From Polycladospora coralii (GTDB lineage: Bacteria; Bacillota; Bacilli; Thermoactinomycetales; Thermoactinomycetaceae), in contig NZ_JACXAG020000004.1 of assembly GCF_014773435.2 (NCBI RefSeq), positions 1 through 64,000 of the forward strand: a DNA stretch of 64,000 nucleotides, given 5' to 3'. Below, piece by piece: positions 1 through 9,080 of this stretch. The notes beneath the pieces are model-generated. The model was not told the DNA's origin and ran no database searches. It saw nothing but the letters and a program-made list of their open reading frames with translations. Within the stretch, counting starts at the first letter, position 1, and every line of letters starts with the position of its first letter. A program made the position numbers and the translations under genes.

Positions 1-113
1 GTCGGTCACGTAACCCGCAAGGGATCGAGCCGCCTAAGGTGGGGCAGATGATTGGGGTGAAGTCGTAACAAGGTATCCCTACCGGAAGGTGGGGATGGAT
101 CACCTCCTTTCTA
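1..113 (+). rRNA. rrs: 16S ribosomal RNA, 3' end (partial)
   Basis: The window opens inside a 16S rRNA gene. The conserved 3' segment is visible: GAAGTCGTAACAAGG, the helix-45 region with a GGAA loop, and the terminal GGATCACCTCCTTTCT carrying the anti-Shine-Dalgarno core. The helix-45 stem (ATCCC paired with GGGAT) differs from the common Bacillus bases but stays paired. The exact mature end is uncertain by a base or two. The 5' part lies outside the window. No 23S, 5S or tRNA gene follows; a terminator does. Confidence 0.95.
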
Positions 114-194
114 AGGACGCTCCTTCTAGGAGCTTAAATCGAAGTAATACCTCTCAGGCATGTTACTCACTCTTTAGTTTTCAGGGAATAGACG

Positions 195-238
195 AAAAGT
201 CATTATGTCATAAAACATAAAGGCTTTTTATTTTTTTG
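195..238 (+). terminator. Intrinsic terminator directly behind 16S rRNA
   Basis: AAAAGTC pairs with GGCTTTT, then after an A/A mismatch TTATGT pairs with ACATAA around the loop CATAAA. A T-rich tail (TATTTTTTT) follows. This would end the rRNA transcript about 100 nt past the 16S 3' end, where a spacer and 23S gene would normally follow. Confidence 0.7.
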
Positions 239-337
239 AATACAAACTATTCTTCAAAGTGTGTTTAATTATATATTTTATAATATATGAATGGATTAGT
301 TTTTTAAAATTTAAACTGAGTGAAAGCAGGGGATAGA

Positions 338-1390
338 ATGGGCAATAAGCTATTAAAGGGGTTATATCTAGTATTGGGAATCGTTTTATTGGTGGTAGGG
401 ATAAGCTATGCTTATCAAATGATTTCATATGCCAACCCTGATCGCACTAGATCTGAAAAACCTAAGATGGATGAAGAAATTAAGGCTCTAACTTATAATT
501 TTGAAATTAACCAAGTTGATCCAAAAAAAGACTTATACTATCTAGAAAAGCCAAGACCTGTGATACCAGATAATACCTATGTAGATGATCAAAATGTAGC
601 GATGTTTAAAAGAAATGGTAAAGTGTATAATCATCCAGTACGCTTAGCGCATCACACGCTCTATTTTATAAATAGCTACCAAATGACGAAAAATGAAGAA
701 TACATTAAACAGGCGGAGCGTTATACACAAAGATTGGCTGATATAGCAGTATATGAAGATGATAGCATGTTTTTTCCATATGATTTTGATGTGAAACTTC
801 ATGGTATTGAAACAGAAAGATTTGACCCTTCTTGGTATTCCGCAATGGCTCAAGGGCAAGCATTATCAGCTTTTGCACGACTTTATGAACTTACAGAAGA
901 TGCTAAGTACTTGGAATGGGCAGATAAGACTTATAATAGTCTGATTAAGATGAAGAAGGGAACAGAAGGTGGTATCTGGGTTTCTAGGATTGATAAAAAT
1001 GGGTATCTATGGCTAGAGGAGTACCCGTTAGAAGATCCAACTATGGTATTAAATGGGAAGATATTTGCTATCGCGGGTATATATGATTACTATCAAGTGA
1101 AGAAAAATCCATTGGTGAAGAAATACTTGACAGCGTCAATTACAACGACCTATGATCATGTCGAGGAATATCGTTTAAAAGATGACGTGAGTAAGTATGG
1201 TTTGAAGCATGATCACCAATCTAAGTACTATCATGGTGTTCATATAGATCAACTCAATTATTTGTATGATATGACTAAAGATGAATATTTCAAAGAGATG
1301 GCGGAGGCGTTCTTTAAAGACTACCATCCAGAAAAACCTCCTTCAATCAAAGACAGACTATCAAATTACTATCGTAAAGTGATGAACTAG
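338..1390 (+). CDS. Membrane-anchored D-glucuronyl C5-epimerase-like protein
   Basis: This 350-residue protein has one N-terminal hydrophobic segment (about residues 4-26) that probably anchors an extracytoplasmic domain. The rest resembles the C-terminal domain of D-glucuronyl C5-epimerases: WYSAMAQGQALSAFARLYEL near residues 165-185 and EEYP...VLNGKIFAIAGIYDYY near residues 226-255, in an all-alpha toroid-like pattern. Members of this family epimerise uronic acids in polysaccharides; the substrate here is unknown. ATG 338 is chosen because AGGGG lies 6 nt upstream; a GTG at 320 is in frame but lacks a site. It stands alone between the 16S gene and msrB and has its own terminator. Confidence 0.72.
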   Translation: MGNKLLKGLYLVLGIVLLVVGISYAYQMISYANPDRTRSEKPKMDEEIKALTYNFEINQVDPKKDLYYLEKPRPVIPDNTYVDDQNVAMFKRNGKVYNHPVRLAHHTLYFINSYQMTKNEEYIKQAERYTQRLADIAVYEDDSMFFPYDFDVKLHGIETERFDPSWYSAMAQGQALSAFARLYELTEDAKYLEWADKTYNSLIKMKKGTEGGIWVSRIDKNGYLWLEEYPLEDPTMVLNGKIFAIAGIYDYYQVKKNPLVKKYLTASITTTYDHVEEYRLKDDVSKYGLKHDHQSKYYHGVHIDQLNYLYDMTKDEYFKEMAEAFFKDYHPEKPPSIKDRLSNYYRKVMN

Positions 1391-1405
1391 GCAATGCATG
1401 TATTA

Positions 1406-1445
1406 AACCAACTTATCGAAGAATAAGGATAAGTTGGTTTTTTTA
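1406..1445 (+). terminator. Intrinsic terminator after epimerase-like gene
   Basis: AACCAACTTATC and GATAAGTTGGTT form a perfect 12-bp stem followed by a run of T. Confidence 0.9.
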
Positions 1446-1493
1446 AGTAAAATAAATGAGGAACCTCTTCTTAGATAAGAAAGGATGGTTTAA

Positions 1494-1940
1494 GTGAATA
1501 AAGAAATAGATAAAGTAAAGCGCTTAAAGGCGTTAAGTGATAGTCAATACAAAGTTACCCAACAAAACGGTACAGAACCCCCTTTTCAAAATGAATTTTG
1601 GAACCATACGGACGAGGGGATATATGTAGATGTAGTATCAGGAGAACCTTTATTCTCCTCATTAGATAAATATGACGCTGGATGTGGGTGGCCCAGTTTT
1701 ACGAGACCACTAAGTGAGAAGCAAATCAAGGAAAAAATGGATACAAGTCATGGTATGATCCGCACAGAAGTGAGAAGTGAAGAGGCAGACTCTCATTTAG
1801 GTCATGTTTTTGAAGATGGACCTGGTCCGAATGGTCTACGGTATTGTATTAATTCTGCGGCGTTACGGTTTGTGGCGAAAAAAGATCTTGAACGAGAAGG
1901 ATATGGAAAGTATAAAGTTTTGTTTGAGGAAAGTAAATGA
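1494..1940 (+). CDS. msrB: Peptide-methionine (R)-S-oxide reductase MsrB
   Basis: This cytosolic enzyme of 148 residues reduces methionine-R-sulfoxide in proteins. Family motifs are present: GCGWPSF near residue 63, [11 protein letters not shown] near residue 102, and the active site [11 protein letters not shown] with the catalytic Cys near residue 118. The zinc-binding CxxC pairs found in some MsrB proteins are absent. The start is GTG at 1494 with AAGGATGG upstream. It is monocistronic, and no msrA fusion is seen. A hairpin shared with the convergent pepF gene follows. Confidence 0.95.
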   Translation: MNKEIDKVKRLKALSDSQYKVTQQNGTEPPFQNEFWNHTDEGIYVDVVSGEPLFSSLDKYDAGCGWPSFTRPLSEKQIKEKMDTSHGMIRTEVRSEEADSHLGHVFEDGPGPNGLRYCINSAALRFVAKKDLEREGYGKYKVLFEESK

Positions 1941-1941
1941 A

Positions 1942-1980
1942 GAAAAAGCTCCCGATTTTCGTGATAGGGAGCTTTTTCTT
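1942..1980. terminator. Bidirectional terminator between msrB and pepF
   Basis: GAAAAAGCTCCC pairs with GGGAGCTTTTTC. Both strands give a stem followed by T, so it can serve the two converging genes. Confidence 0.88.
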
Positions 1981-1983
1981 ATG

Positions 1984-3798
1984 CTAAGCAAGTAAGGATT
2001 CTAACTGACTTAGTTTTTCTTCAAAGACGGTAAACGCTTGTTGGATAGGAGTAGCGGCGTTCATATCTACACCAGCTTTTTTTAATACCTCAATCGGATA
2101 ATCAGAACTACCGGCTTTTAAGAAATCTAAGTAGCGATCAACTGCTGGCTTTCCTTCTTCTAAAATTTGTTTAGACAGTGCAGTTGCTGCGCTAAAGCCA
2201 GTTGCGTACTGATAAACATAATAATTGTAGTAGAAATGAGGAATGCGGCTCCACTCCAGTGCAATCTCTTGATCAATATGGACATTTGGACCAAAGTACT
2301 TTTGATTTAATTCATAATAAAGGGATGACAATAGGTCTGGTGTTAAAGGTTCTCCTGCTTGTGCCTTCTTATGAATCAGAAGTTCAAACTCTGCAAACAT
2401 CGTTTGTCTAAAGACAGTACCACGGAATGTCTCTAAGTAATGATTGAGTAAATATTTTTTCTTGTTTACGTCATCAGTATGTTCGAGCAAGTAATCGATC
2501 AATAGATTTTCATTACAGGTTGAAGCGACTTCGGCAACAAAAATGGTATAGTTTCCATACACGTAGGGTTGATTTTTACGGGTATAATAGCTGTGAACAG
2601 AATGTCCAAACTCATGCGCTAAAGTAAATAATTCACTAATGTCATCCTGCCAGTTCATCAAAATATAGGGGTTCGTGCTATAGCTACCCGAAGAATAAGC
2701 ACCACTTCGTTTTCCTTTATTTTCATAAACATCCACCCAGCGATTTTGATAAGCTTCTTTTAAGATGTCAATATATTCGTTGCCTAAAGGTTGAAGTGCT
2801 TTTAATAAAATTTGCTGGGCTTCTTCGTACGGAACTTTAAAATCGACATCTTGAATTAAAGGAGTGTACATATCGTACATATGAAGCTCATCTAATTGAA
2901 AAACGCGCTTGCGTAGTTCGATATAGCGATGCAGTAAAGGTAAATGTTCATTTACAGTCTGTACTAGCTGATCATAAACTTTTTCGGGAATGTGGTTTGA
3001 GCTCAAAGCGGCATGTCTAGCAGAATCGTATTTACGCACATGAGCAAAAAAATTATCTCTTTTTACTTGACTGCTTAATGTGCTAGCAAAAGTGTTTTTA
3101 TATTTATCATAGGTCTGGTACAACGCTTTAAAAGCATCTTGACGGACGCGTCTGTCTCCGCTCTTTAAAAAATTGATGAAGCGACCGTGTGTAACGGCAA
3201 CTTGATCCCCGTCTTCATCTGTAATTTCTGGAAATGTTAGATCAGCGTTATTTAATACATTAAACGTGGTGCTTCCAGCACGCGTAACTTCAGTAGCTTG
3301 TGCTAAAATATTTTCCTCAGAAGTGGATAATACATGGGGGCGCTGTTTGTTTATCGTGTCAAACTCATGTTGATAAAGTTGTAACCCCACTTCTTCTTGT
3401 AAGAGGCTATCTAGCTTATCTTCTTTTAGGGATAGGAGTTCCGGTACGATATAAGACATACGACTTGCAGCTTCAGTAAAGAGGGACTTTGCTCTCTCGT
3501 CTAGAGATTGATAGAAGGAGTTGGTGGTATCTTGATCATAACGCATATGTGCATATGTATATAACTGTTCTAATCGCAAGCCAATGGTATCTCTCAATTC
3601 TAAGGCATTAAGCAATGTTTTTGCTGAAGACCCTAGTTGACCTTCATATTGCGAAATTTGCGGGATCAGGGCTTTTAATTTGTCAAATTCTATATTCCAT
3701 AGATCATCAGATGCAAAGATATCTTCCAATTTCCACGTGTCTGCCTCTTTTATCTGATCACGTGTAGGCAATACTTTTTTGTTTGGTTTTTCAGACAT
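1984..3798 (-). CDS. pepF: Oligoendopeptidase F (M3B metallopeptidase)
   Basis: A 604-residue zinc endopeptidase of the M3B family that degrades short cytosolic peptides. The zinc-binding motif HEFGH is at about residues 395-399 within LFTLAHEFGHSVHSYYT, followed by the expected downstream Glu region (FVAEVAST). Length is typical for PepF. The ATG has AAGGAGG eight bases upstream. It is divergent from rimP and convergent with msrB, at the position where polC would lie upstream of rimP in Bacillus. Confidence 0.95.
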   Translation of the reverse strand: MSEKPNKKVLPTRDQIKEADTWKLEDIFASDDLWNIEFDKLKALIPQISQYEGQLGSSAKTLLNALELRDTIGLRLEQLYTYAHMRYDQDTTNSFYQSLDERAKSLFTEAASRMSYIVPELLSLKEDKLDSLLQEEVGLQLYQHEFDTINKQRPHVLSTSEENILAQATEVTRAGSTTFNVLNNADLTFPEITDEDGDQVAVTHGRFINFLKSGDRRVRQDAFKALYQTYDKYKNTFASTLSSQVKRDNFFAHVRKYDSARHAALSSNHIPEKVYDQLVQTVNEHLPLLHRYIELRKRVFQLDELHMYDMYTPLIQDVDFKVPYEEAQQILLKALQPLGNEYIDILKEAYQNRWVDVYENKGKRSGAYSSGSYSTNPYILMNWQDDISELFTLAHEFGHSVHSYYTRKNQPYVYGNYTIFVAEVASTCNENLLIDYLLEHTDDVNKKKYLLNHYLETFRGTVFRQTMFAEFELLIHKKAQAGEPLTPDLLSSLYYELNQKYFGPNVHIDQEIALEWSRIPHFYYNYYVYQYATGFSAATALSKQILEEGKPAVDRYLDFLKAGSSDYPIEVLKKAGVDMNAATPIQQAFTVFEEKLSQLESLLA

Positions 3799-3930
3799 AG
3801 AAATCCTCCTTAAGCGTACTTAGTTTTACAAATCAATCATAAATAAATATGATGCTTTTTCTTATTATATACCTGGTCTATTGCAATTGCGAGTTGAAAT
3901 CGCTGTGCAAGGCATATGTATGGATAAATA

Positions 3931-3959
3931 TTGTAACGCATATATGATTGTGTTATAAT
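3931..3959 (+). promoter_or_regulatory. SigA-type promoter of the rimP-nusA-infB operon
   Basis: TTGTAA and TATAAT are separated by 17 bp. The expected start site (about 3966) is roughly 105 nt before the rimP start codon, giving a long leader. Confidence 0.75.
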
Positions 3960-4001
3960 CGTTTTGGTTATACTTGATTTTAGATACGACTTTGTGAGGA
4001 G

Positions 4002-4021
4002 GAGTGGGTGTGAACCCACTC
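4002..4021 (+). promoter_or_regulatory. Leader hairpin upstream of rimP
   Basis: GAGTGGGT pairs perfectly with ACCCACTC around a GTGA loop, about 35 nt into the predicted transcript. No T-run follows, so it is not a terminator on its own. A role in control of the nusA operon is inference. Confidence 0.5.
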
Positions 4022-4072
4022 TTTGTGTATTTAAAGGCGTACAAATCAGGCTCTTTAAAGGAGGGTTATCTT

Positions 4073-4549
4073 TTGAGCCACCAAGTAGTTCATACAATTG
4101 AAAAAGCAGTCATCCCTATCCTGCAATCTGAACAACTTCATTTAGTTGATGTGACTTATGAAAAAGAGGGACAAAATTGGTTTTTACGTGTATTTATAGA
4201 GCGAACTGAAGGATCTGTTGATTTGGATGATTGTACACGAGTGAGCGAAAAACTGAGTGCATATTTAGATGAACAGGACCCTATTCAAGGTGCATATATA
4301 TTAGAAGTTTCATCTGCAGGTGCTGAGAGACCGCTGAAAAACTTAGCAGACTTTCAAAATGCAATCGGAAAAAATGTATATGTGACTACGAATGAACCCA
4401 TTGATGAAGTAAAAGCATTTGAAGGGATATTGACAGCTATTTCAGGTGATATGTTGTTGATTGAAGTAACTTATAAGCCTGGGAAGAAGCGTAGTTTTGA
4501 AGTTCCGTTTTCAAAGATAGCCAAAGCAAGACTGGCAATTGTGTTTTAA
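4073..4549 (+). CDS. rimP: Ribosome maturation factor RimP
   Basis: RimP helps mature the 30S subunit. The protein has the usual two-domain fold: an N-terminal alpha/beta domain (GAYILEVSSAGAERPL near its end) and a C-terminal SH3-like domain (FEGILTAISGDMLLIEV, then KRSFEVPFSKIAKARL). The start is placed at TTG 4073, preceded by AAAGGAGGG at the right distance. This gives 158 residues, close to the usual 150-160. The in-frame extension back to 4004 would code through the leader hairpin and is rejected. It opens an operon with nusA 21 nt downstream. Confidence 0.93.
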   Translation: MSHQVVHTIEKAVIPILQSEQLHLVDVTYEKEGQNWFLRVFIERTEGSVDLDDCTRVSEKLSAYLDEQDPIQGAYILEVSSAGAERPLKNLADFQNAIGKNVYVTTNEPIDEVKAFEGILTAISGDMLLIEVTYKPGKKRSFEVPFSKIAKARLAIVF

Positions 4550-4570
4550 TCGAAGGGAGGAAATCGAACG

Positions 4571-5653
4571 ATGAATGCTGAGTTCATCGAAGCCCTCTAT
4601 CAGCTGGAGAAAGAGAAGGGAATCAGTAAGGATATCTTAATTGACGCGATCGAAGCTGCTTTAATATCCGGATATAAACGAAATTTCCACTCTGCCCAAA
4701 ATGTTCGAGTGGACATCAATCGGGATAACGGACAGGTGAGGGTTTTCGCTAGGAAAACGGTAGTAGAGGAAGTACTAGATCCACGCATGGAAATATCCTT
4801 AGATGCTGCTCAAGAGATTAACGCTACATATCAATTAGATGATATTGTTGAAATCGAAGTTACACCAGCTGATTTCGGGCGGATTGCTGCTCAAACAGCA
4901 AAACAAGTTGTAACCCAACGTATTAGAGAAGCTGAGAGAAGCATTATTTATCAAGATTTTATCGATCGTGAAGATGATATTGTGACGGGTATTGTTCAAC
5001 GCAATGATAATCGTTATTACTATGTTGATTTAGGTAAAATTGAAGCCCTTCTTCCACACACAGAAGTAATGCCTGGTGAAAAGTTTAAACATGGTGATCG
5101 CATCAAGGGCTATATCACCAAGGTTGAAAAATCGACGAAGGGGCCACAAGTGTTGGTGTCTCGTACACATCCAGGTTTACTCAAGAGATTGTTTGAATTA
5201 GAAGTGCCTGAGATTTTTGATGGAGTAGTAGAAGTTAAAGCAGTGGCACGAGAAGCCGGACAACGCTCTAAAATCGCTGTTCACTCTCAAGATGATGATG
5301 TGGATGCAGTAGGGGCATGTGTAGGCCATCGCGGTGTTCGTGTTCAAACTGTAGTAGATGAGCTACGTGGAGAAAAAATTGATATTGTTCATTGGTCAGA
5401 AGATATTCGTGATTGGATCTCGAATGCATTAAGTCCAGCCAAAGTGTTATCGGTAGAGGTGTTAGATAACGACAAAGTAGCGCGTGTATTGGTGCCAGAT
5501 CATCAACTTTCACTCGCGATCGGGAAAGAAGGACAAAATGCACGTCTAGCCGCAAAATTAACCAACTGGAAGATCGATATTAAAAGTGAATCTGAAATGG
5601 TAGCAGACGAGCAAGATGATTCAATCTTAACTACTGATCAGATCGACGATTAA
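4571..5653 (+). CDS. nusA: Transcription termination/antitermination factor NusA
   Basis: NusA binds RNA polymerase and modulates pausing, termination and antitermination. The 360 residues show the N-terminal polymerase-binding domain (1-125), an S1 domain (about 135-200), and two KH domains (GACVGHRGVRVQ near 250 and SLAIGKEGQNARLAAKLT near 315). There is no C-terminal acidic repeat extension, as usual in Firmicutes. The RBS is GGGAGG. It sits between rimP and rnpM in the conserved order. Confidence 0.97.
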   Translation: MNAEFIEALYQLEKEKGISKDILIDAIEAALISGYKRNFHSAQNVRVDINRDNGQVRVFARKTVVEEVLDPRMEISLDAAQEINATYQLDDIVEIEVTPADFGRIAAQTAKQVVTQRIREAERSIIYQDFIDREDDIVTGIVQRNDNRYYYVDLGKIEALLPHTEVMPGEKFKHGDRIKGYITKVEKSTKGPQVLVSRTHPGLLKRLFELEVPEIFDGVVEVKAVAREAGQRSKIAVHSQDDDVDAVGACVGHRGVRVQTVVDELRGEKIDIVHWSEDIRDWISNALSPAKVLSVEVLDNDKVARVLVPDHQLSLAIGKEGQNARLAAKLTNWKIDIKSESEMVADEQDDSILTTDQIDD

Positions 5654-5694
5654 TCTTTCATTTGCTATTTTCATGAAGGGGAGGTTGCCATAAA

Positions 5695-5973
5695 ATGAAG
5701 CAACGTAAAATTCCCATGCGCAAATGTGTGGCATCACAAGAAATGTTTTCCAAAAAAAGCTTGATTCGTGTGGTTCGCACCCCAGAAAATGAAGTAGTCA
5801 TCGATCCCACAGGTAGGAAAGCAGGGCGGGGTGCTTATCTATGTGCTAAGCTCGACTATATCGAGTTAGCACAGAAAAAACGAGCGCTCGAACGTGCGTT
5901 AAAAACAGACGTATCAGAGCAGCTTTACCAAGAGTTAAAGGAATATGTAGTGAGGACTACAAATCATGAATAA
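5695..5973 (+). CDS. rnpM: RNase P modulator RnpM (YlxR family, DUF448)
   Basis: A 92-residue basic RNA-binding protein of the YlxR family, described as an RNase P modulator in Bacillus. Signature residues are MRKCVASQEMFSKKSLIRVVR at the N-terminus (canonically C-V/I-x-x) and GRKAGRGAYLC near residues 43-53. The ATG has GGGGAGG upstream. The 3' end overlaps ylxQ by 8 nt, indicating translational coupling. Confidence 0.92.
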   Translation: MKQRKIPMRKCVASQEMFSKKSLIRVVRTPENEVVIDPTGRKAGRGAYLCAKLDYIELAQKKRALERALKTDVSEQLYQELKEYVVRTTNHE

Positions 5974-6262
5974 ATTGAATCAATTATTAGGACTTTCAAT
6001 GCGTGCAGGAAAACTGATATCTGGAGAAGAGTTAGTGTTGCGCGCAGTTCGATCACGTTCAGCGAAACTGGTCATCATGTCAGAGGATGCTGCTAAAAAT
6101 GTTGAAAAAAAAGTAACAGATAAATGTCATACATACGAGATTCCTTTGCTTCGCTTTGGGACTCGTACAGACATAGGAAATGCCATAGGAAAAGGACAGA
6201 GAGTAGTCGTTGCTCTGACAGATCAAGGTTTTGCTCAATCGATTAAAAAGTTATTTGACTAA
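5966..6262 (+). CDS. ylxQ: L7Ae-family ribosomal-protein-like YlxQ
   Basis: A 98-residue L7Ae/L30e-fold protein that probably binds kink-turn RNA. It shows the family pattern LGLSMRAGKLISGEELVLRAVRS, then AKLVIMSEDAAKNVEKKV, and a C-terminal IGKGQRVVVAL. It overlaps rnpM by 8 nt and lies 19 nt before infB, the Bacillus arrangement. Confidence 0.92.
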   Translation: MNKLNQLLGLSMRAGKLISGEELVLRAVRSRSAKLVIMSEDAAKNVEKKVTDKCHTYEIPLLRFGTRTDIGNAIGKGQRVVVALTDQGFAQSIKKLFD

Positions 6263-6281
6263 CCGATGGGGGTGAAACGGT

Positions 6282-8411
6282 TTGAGCAAAATGCGTGTTT
6301 ATGAATATGCCAAACAAACGAGTATGAGCAGCAAAGAGGTTCTGACCATCCTAGAAAAGCTTGAAATCAGTGTAAATAACCATATGAGTGTTTTGGACGA
6401 GGGAATGATTCAAAAAGTGGAGCAACATGTGAAAAAAGTTAAAAAAGAGAGTGACCCTAAAGAAGTTAGGAAGTCAACATCTCAGGGGGCGAAAACAACG
6501 AATAAGACTGATCGATCTAAAAAGAACCCAAAACCAAATGAGGCACAGAAACGTAATCCTAAAAATGAAGGCAATTTTTCAGGTAATCGTGGCGGCAAAA
6601 AGAATTTCCGAAAAGGAAATCGTAGACAAGCACCTAAGGTAAAACAAGCACCTGTTCTACCAAAAGAAATTACGGTATCAGGTCCTCTAACAGTTGGCGA
6701 ATTTGCTAAATTGTTGCGTAAAGAGGCAGCTGAAGTCATTAAGAAATTATTGTTGCAAGGTATTATGGCTACAATTAATCAGGAAATCGATGTGGACACG
6801 ATGACACTCATCGGTGAGGAGTTCTCAGTAACTGTTCACTATAAAGAAAAAATTGATGAATCTAACTTTGAAGAACAAGAAGAACAAGATGCCGATGATG
6901 ATTTACAAGAACGTCCACCGGTCGTCACCATCATGGGGCACGTTGACCATGGGAAAACCACCTTGTTAGATAAGATTCGGGCTGCGAATGTAACTGCTGG
7001 TGAAGCGGGTGGCATTACACAGCATATCGGTGCTTATCAAGTAACCGTAAATGATAAAAAAATTACTTTCTTAGATACACCGGGCCATGCGGCATTTACG
7101 ACGATGCGTGCGCGGGGTGCAGAAATTACGGACATTACAATATTGGTAGTAGCTGCTGATGATGGAGTTATGCCGCAAACGATTGAAGCAATTAACCATG
7201 CTAAGGCTGCAAATGTTCCGATTATTGTAGCTGTAAATAAAATGGATAAACCCGATGCCAATCCGGATCGTGTTAAACAACAGCTCACAGAATATGGATT
7301 AGTATCTGAAGAGTGGGGCGGAGACACTATCTTTGTTGATGTGTCTGCCATTCGTGGTGATGGGATAGAAGATCTGCTTGAGATGATCCTTTTAGTTTCT
7401 GAAGTACAGGAGTTAAAAGCAAACCCATCCAAGCGAGCACGTGGTGTTGTCATTGAAGCGGAACTAGATAAAGGAAGAGGCGCTGTTGCAACTGTCCTCG
7501 TACAACATGGGACGTTGAAAGTAGGCGATGGTGTTGTAGCAGGAAATTACTTTGGTAAAATTCGTGCAATGGTGAATGATCGTGGTCGTCGAGTGAAGGC
7601 AGCTGGACCTGCAACTCCGGTAGAAATTCTAGGGTTGTCTGATGTTCCAAGTGCTGGAGATCCTTTCATCGTATTTGAAGATGAGAAAAAAGGCCGTCTC
7701 ATTGCCGAAAAACGTTTACTCAAAACGAGAACCGAAGAGTTAGGTGCAAATAGCCGAGTATCTTTAGATGATTTATTTAAGCAAATTCAAGAAGGTGAAA
7801 TAAAAGACCTTAATATCATCATTAAAGCAGATGTGCATGGTTCTGCAGAAGCACTAAAAGGTTCACTGGAAAAAATCGATGTTGAAGGTGCGCGTGTGAA
7901 GATTATTCATACTGGCGTAGGAGCAATTACCGAGTCTGACATCATTTTAGCTTCCGCATCTAATGCGATTGTCATCGGCTTTAACGTACGACCAGAACCA
8001 AATGCAAGACAAACGGCTGAACAAGAAGAAGTAGATGTACGTCTACATCGGATTATCTACAAAGTAATTGAAGAAATTGAAGCTGCTATGAAGGGTCTAC
8101 TCGATCCTGAGTATGAAGAACGAGTAGTAGGTATGGTAGAAGTGCGCCAAACCTTTAAAGTATCTAAAGTGGGAATGATTGCCGGTTGTTATGTAACGGA
8201 AGGTAAAGTCGTGCGCGATGGTCATGTTCGACTGATTCGTGAAGGCATTGTTGTCCACGAAGGTAAATTAGACACTTTAAAACGATTCAAAGACGATGCC
8301 AAAGAAGTTGCACAAGGATATGAGTGTGGAATTACGCTCGAAGGGTATAATGATATCAAAGAAGGAGATCAAATCGAAGTTTATGTCATTGAAGAAGTGG
8401 AGCGTACTTAA
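6282..8411 (+). CDS. infB: Translation initiation factor IF-2
   Basis: A GTPase of 709 residues that positions initiator tRNA on the 30S subunit. Two IF2_N domains (about 2-50 and 133-180) are separated by a lysine-rich linker of low complexity. The G domain begins near residue 212, with GHVDHGKTT (about 218), DTPGH (about 264) and NKMD (about 317), followed by domains II, III and the fMet-tRNA-binding C-terminal domain. The start is TTG 6282 with GGGGGTG upstream. It lies within the rimP operon, 4 nt before ylxP. Confidence 0.97.
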   Translation: MSKMRVYEYAKQTSMSSKEVLTILEKLEISVNNHMSVLDEGMIQKVEQHVKKVKKESDPKEVRKSTSQGAKTTNKTDRSKKNPKPNEAQKRNPKNEGNFSGNRGGKKNFRKGNRRQAPKVKQAPVLPKEITVSGPLTVGEFAKLLRKEAAEVIKKLLLQGIMATINQEIDVDTMTLIGEEFSVTVHYKEKIDESNFEEQEEQDADDDLQERPPVVTIMGHVDHGKTTLLDKIRAANVTAGEAGGITQHIGAYQVTVNDKKITFLDTPGHAAFTTMRARGAEITDITILVVAADDGVMPQTIEAINHAKAANVPIIVAVNKMDKPDANPDRVKQQLTEYGLVSEEWGGDTIFVDVSAIRGDGIEDLLEMILLVSEVQELKANPSKRARGVVIEAELDKGRGAVATVLVQHGTLKVGDGVVAGNYFGKIRAMVNDRGRRVKAAGPATPVEILGLSDVPSAGDPFIVFEDEKKGRLIAEKRLLKTRTEELGANSRVSLDDLFKQIQEGEIKDLNIIIKADVHGSAEALKGSLEKIDVEGARVKIIHTGVGAITESDIILASASNAIVIGFNVRPEPNARQTAEQEEVDVRLHRIIYKVIEEIEAAMKGLLDPEYEERVVGMVEVRQTFKVSKVGMIAGCYVTEGKVVRDGHVRLIREGIVVHEGKLDTLKRFKDDAKEVAQGYECGITLEGYNDIKEGDQIEVYVIEEVERT

Positions 8412-8414
8412 TCC

Positions 8415-8696
8415 GTGTATGTGGGTCTCTTGGAAGTAGAGGGAAGAATCTTTGCCTCTACATCCTTAAAAGATAAACGACGTGTGATCTTGAGTGCTCA
8501 AACGAAAATTCGCCAGAGGTTTAACCTGGCAGTTGCAGAAGTAGGGCACGAAAATAATCGCCAGATGACGCTACTTGCAGTTGTGGGAGTAGGCAGTAGC
8601 AAACAAGTGGTAGAGCAAGAATTATCACGGGCATCAACGCTTTTAGAAACCACAGATGGGTTAGATGTTTTTAATAATGTCATCACTTTTTTATAA
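8415..8696 (+). CDS. ylxP: YlxP family protein (DUF503)
   Basis: A 93-residue DUF503 protein, usually found between infB and rbfA. The N-terminus (MYVGLLEVEGRIFASTSLKDKR, here from GTG) and the central FNLAVAEVGHENNRQ are typical. The biochemical role is not established; the position suggests ribosome function. The RBS is weak, and it is probably coupled to infB, which ends 4 nt earlier. Confidence 0.88.
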   Translation: MYVGLLEVEGRIFASTSLKDKRRVILSAQTKIRQRFNLAVAEVGHENNRQMTLLAVVGVGSSKQVVEQELSRASTLLETTDGLDVFNNVITFL

Positions 8697-8720
8697 GTGA
8701 AATTGAGGAGGTGTCGACTG

Positions 8721-9080
8721 TTGGCGAGTATTCGCGTCAGCCGTGTCGGCGAGCAAATCAAAAAAGAACTGAGTCAATTACTGCAACGTGAGTTAAAGGA
8801 TCCTCGCATTGGATTTGTCACCGTTACAGCTGTTGAAATGACAGGAGATTTACAAACAGCTAAGGTATTTATCAGTGTTCTGGGCAACCCTGAGCAAAAG
8901 CAAGCATCCTTAGAAGGCTTAGAAAAAGCTAAAGGATTCATTCGTTCTGAAGTGGGACGGCGCATCCAACTGCGTCATATTCCTGAATTTGTGTTTGTTC
9001 GTGACGAAACATTGGAACATAGTGAACATATTTCTAAGCTTTTACGAAATGTAAATGATTCCAAGAAAGATCCTTCGTGA
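8721..9080 (+). CDS. rbfA: 30S ribosome-binding factor RbfA
   Basis: RbfA binds the 30S precursor and aids 16S 5'-end maturation. The KH-type fold is recognisable: RVGEQIKKELSQLLQRELKDPR, then VTVTAVEMTGDLQTAKVFISV and the C-terminal LRHIPEFVFVRDETLEHSEHI. The start is set at TTG 8721 because GAGGAGGTG lies just upstream, giving 119 residues. An in-frame GTG at 8697 would put that ribosome binding site inside the gene. Confidence 0.93.
   Translation: MASIRVSRVGEQIKKELSQLLQRELKDPRIGFVTVTAVEMTGDLQTAKVFISVLGNPEQKQASLEGLEKAKGFIRSEVGRRIQLRHIPEFVFVRDETLEHSEHISKLLRNVNDSKKDPS

Noticed and set aside
228-428. Minus-strand open frame behind the 16S gene
   Set aside because: AT-rich by-product overlapping the terminator and the start of the epimerase-like gene.
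7037-7453. Long minus-strand open frame inside infB
   Set aside because: Shadow of the conserved G-domain codons; no ribosome site.
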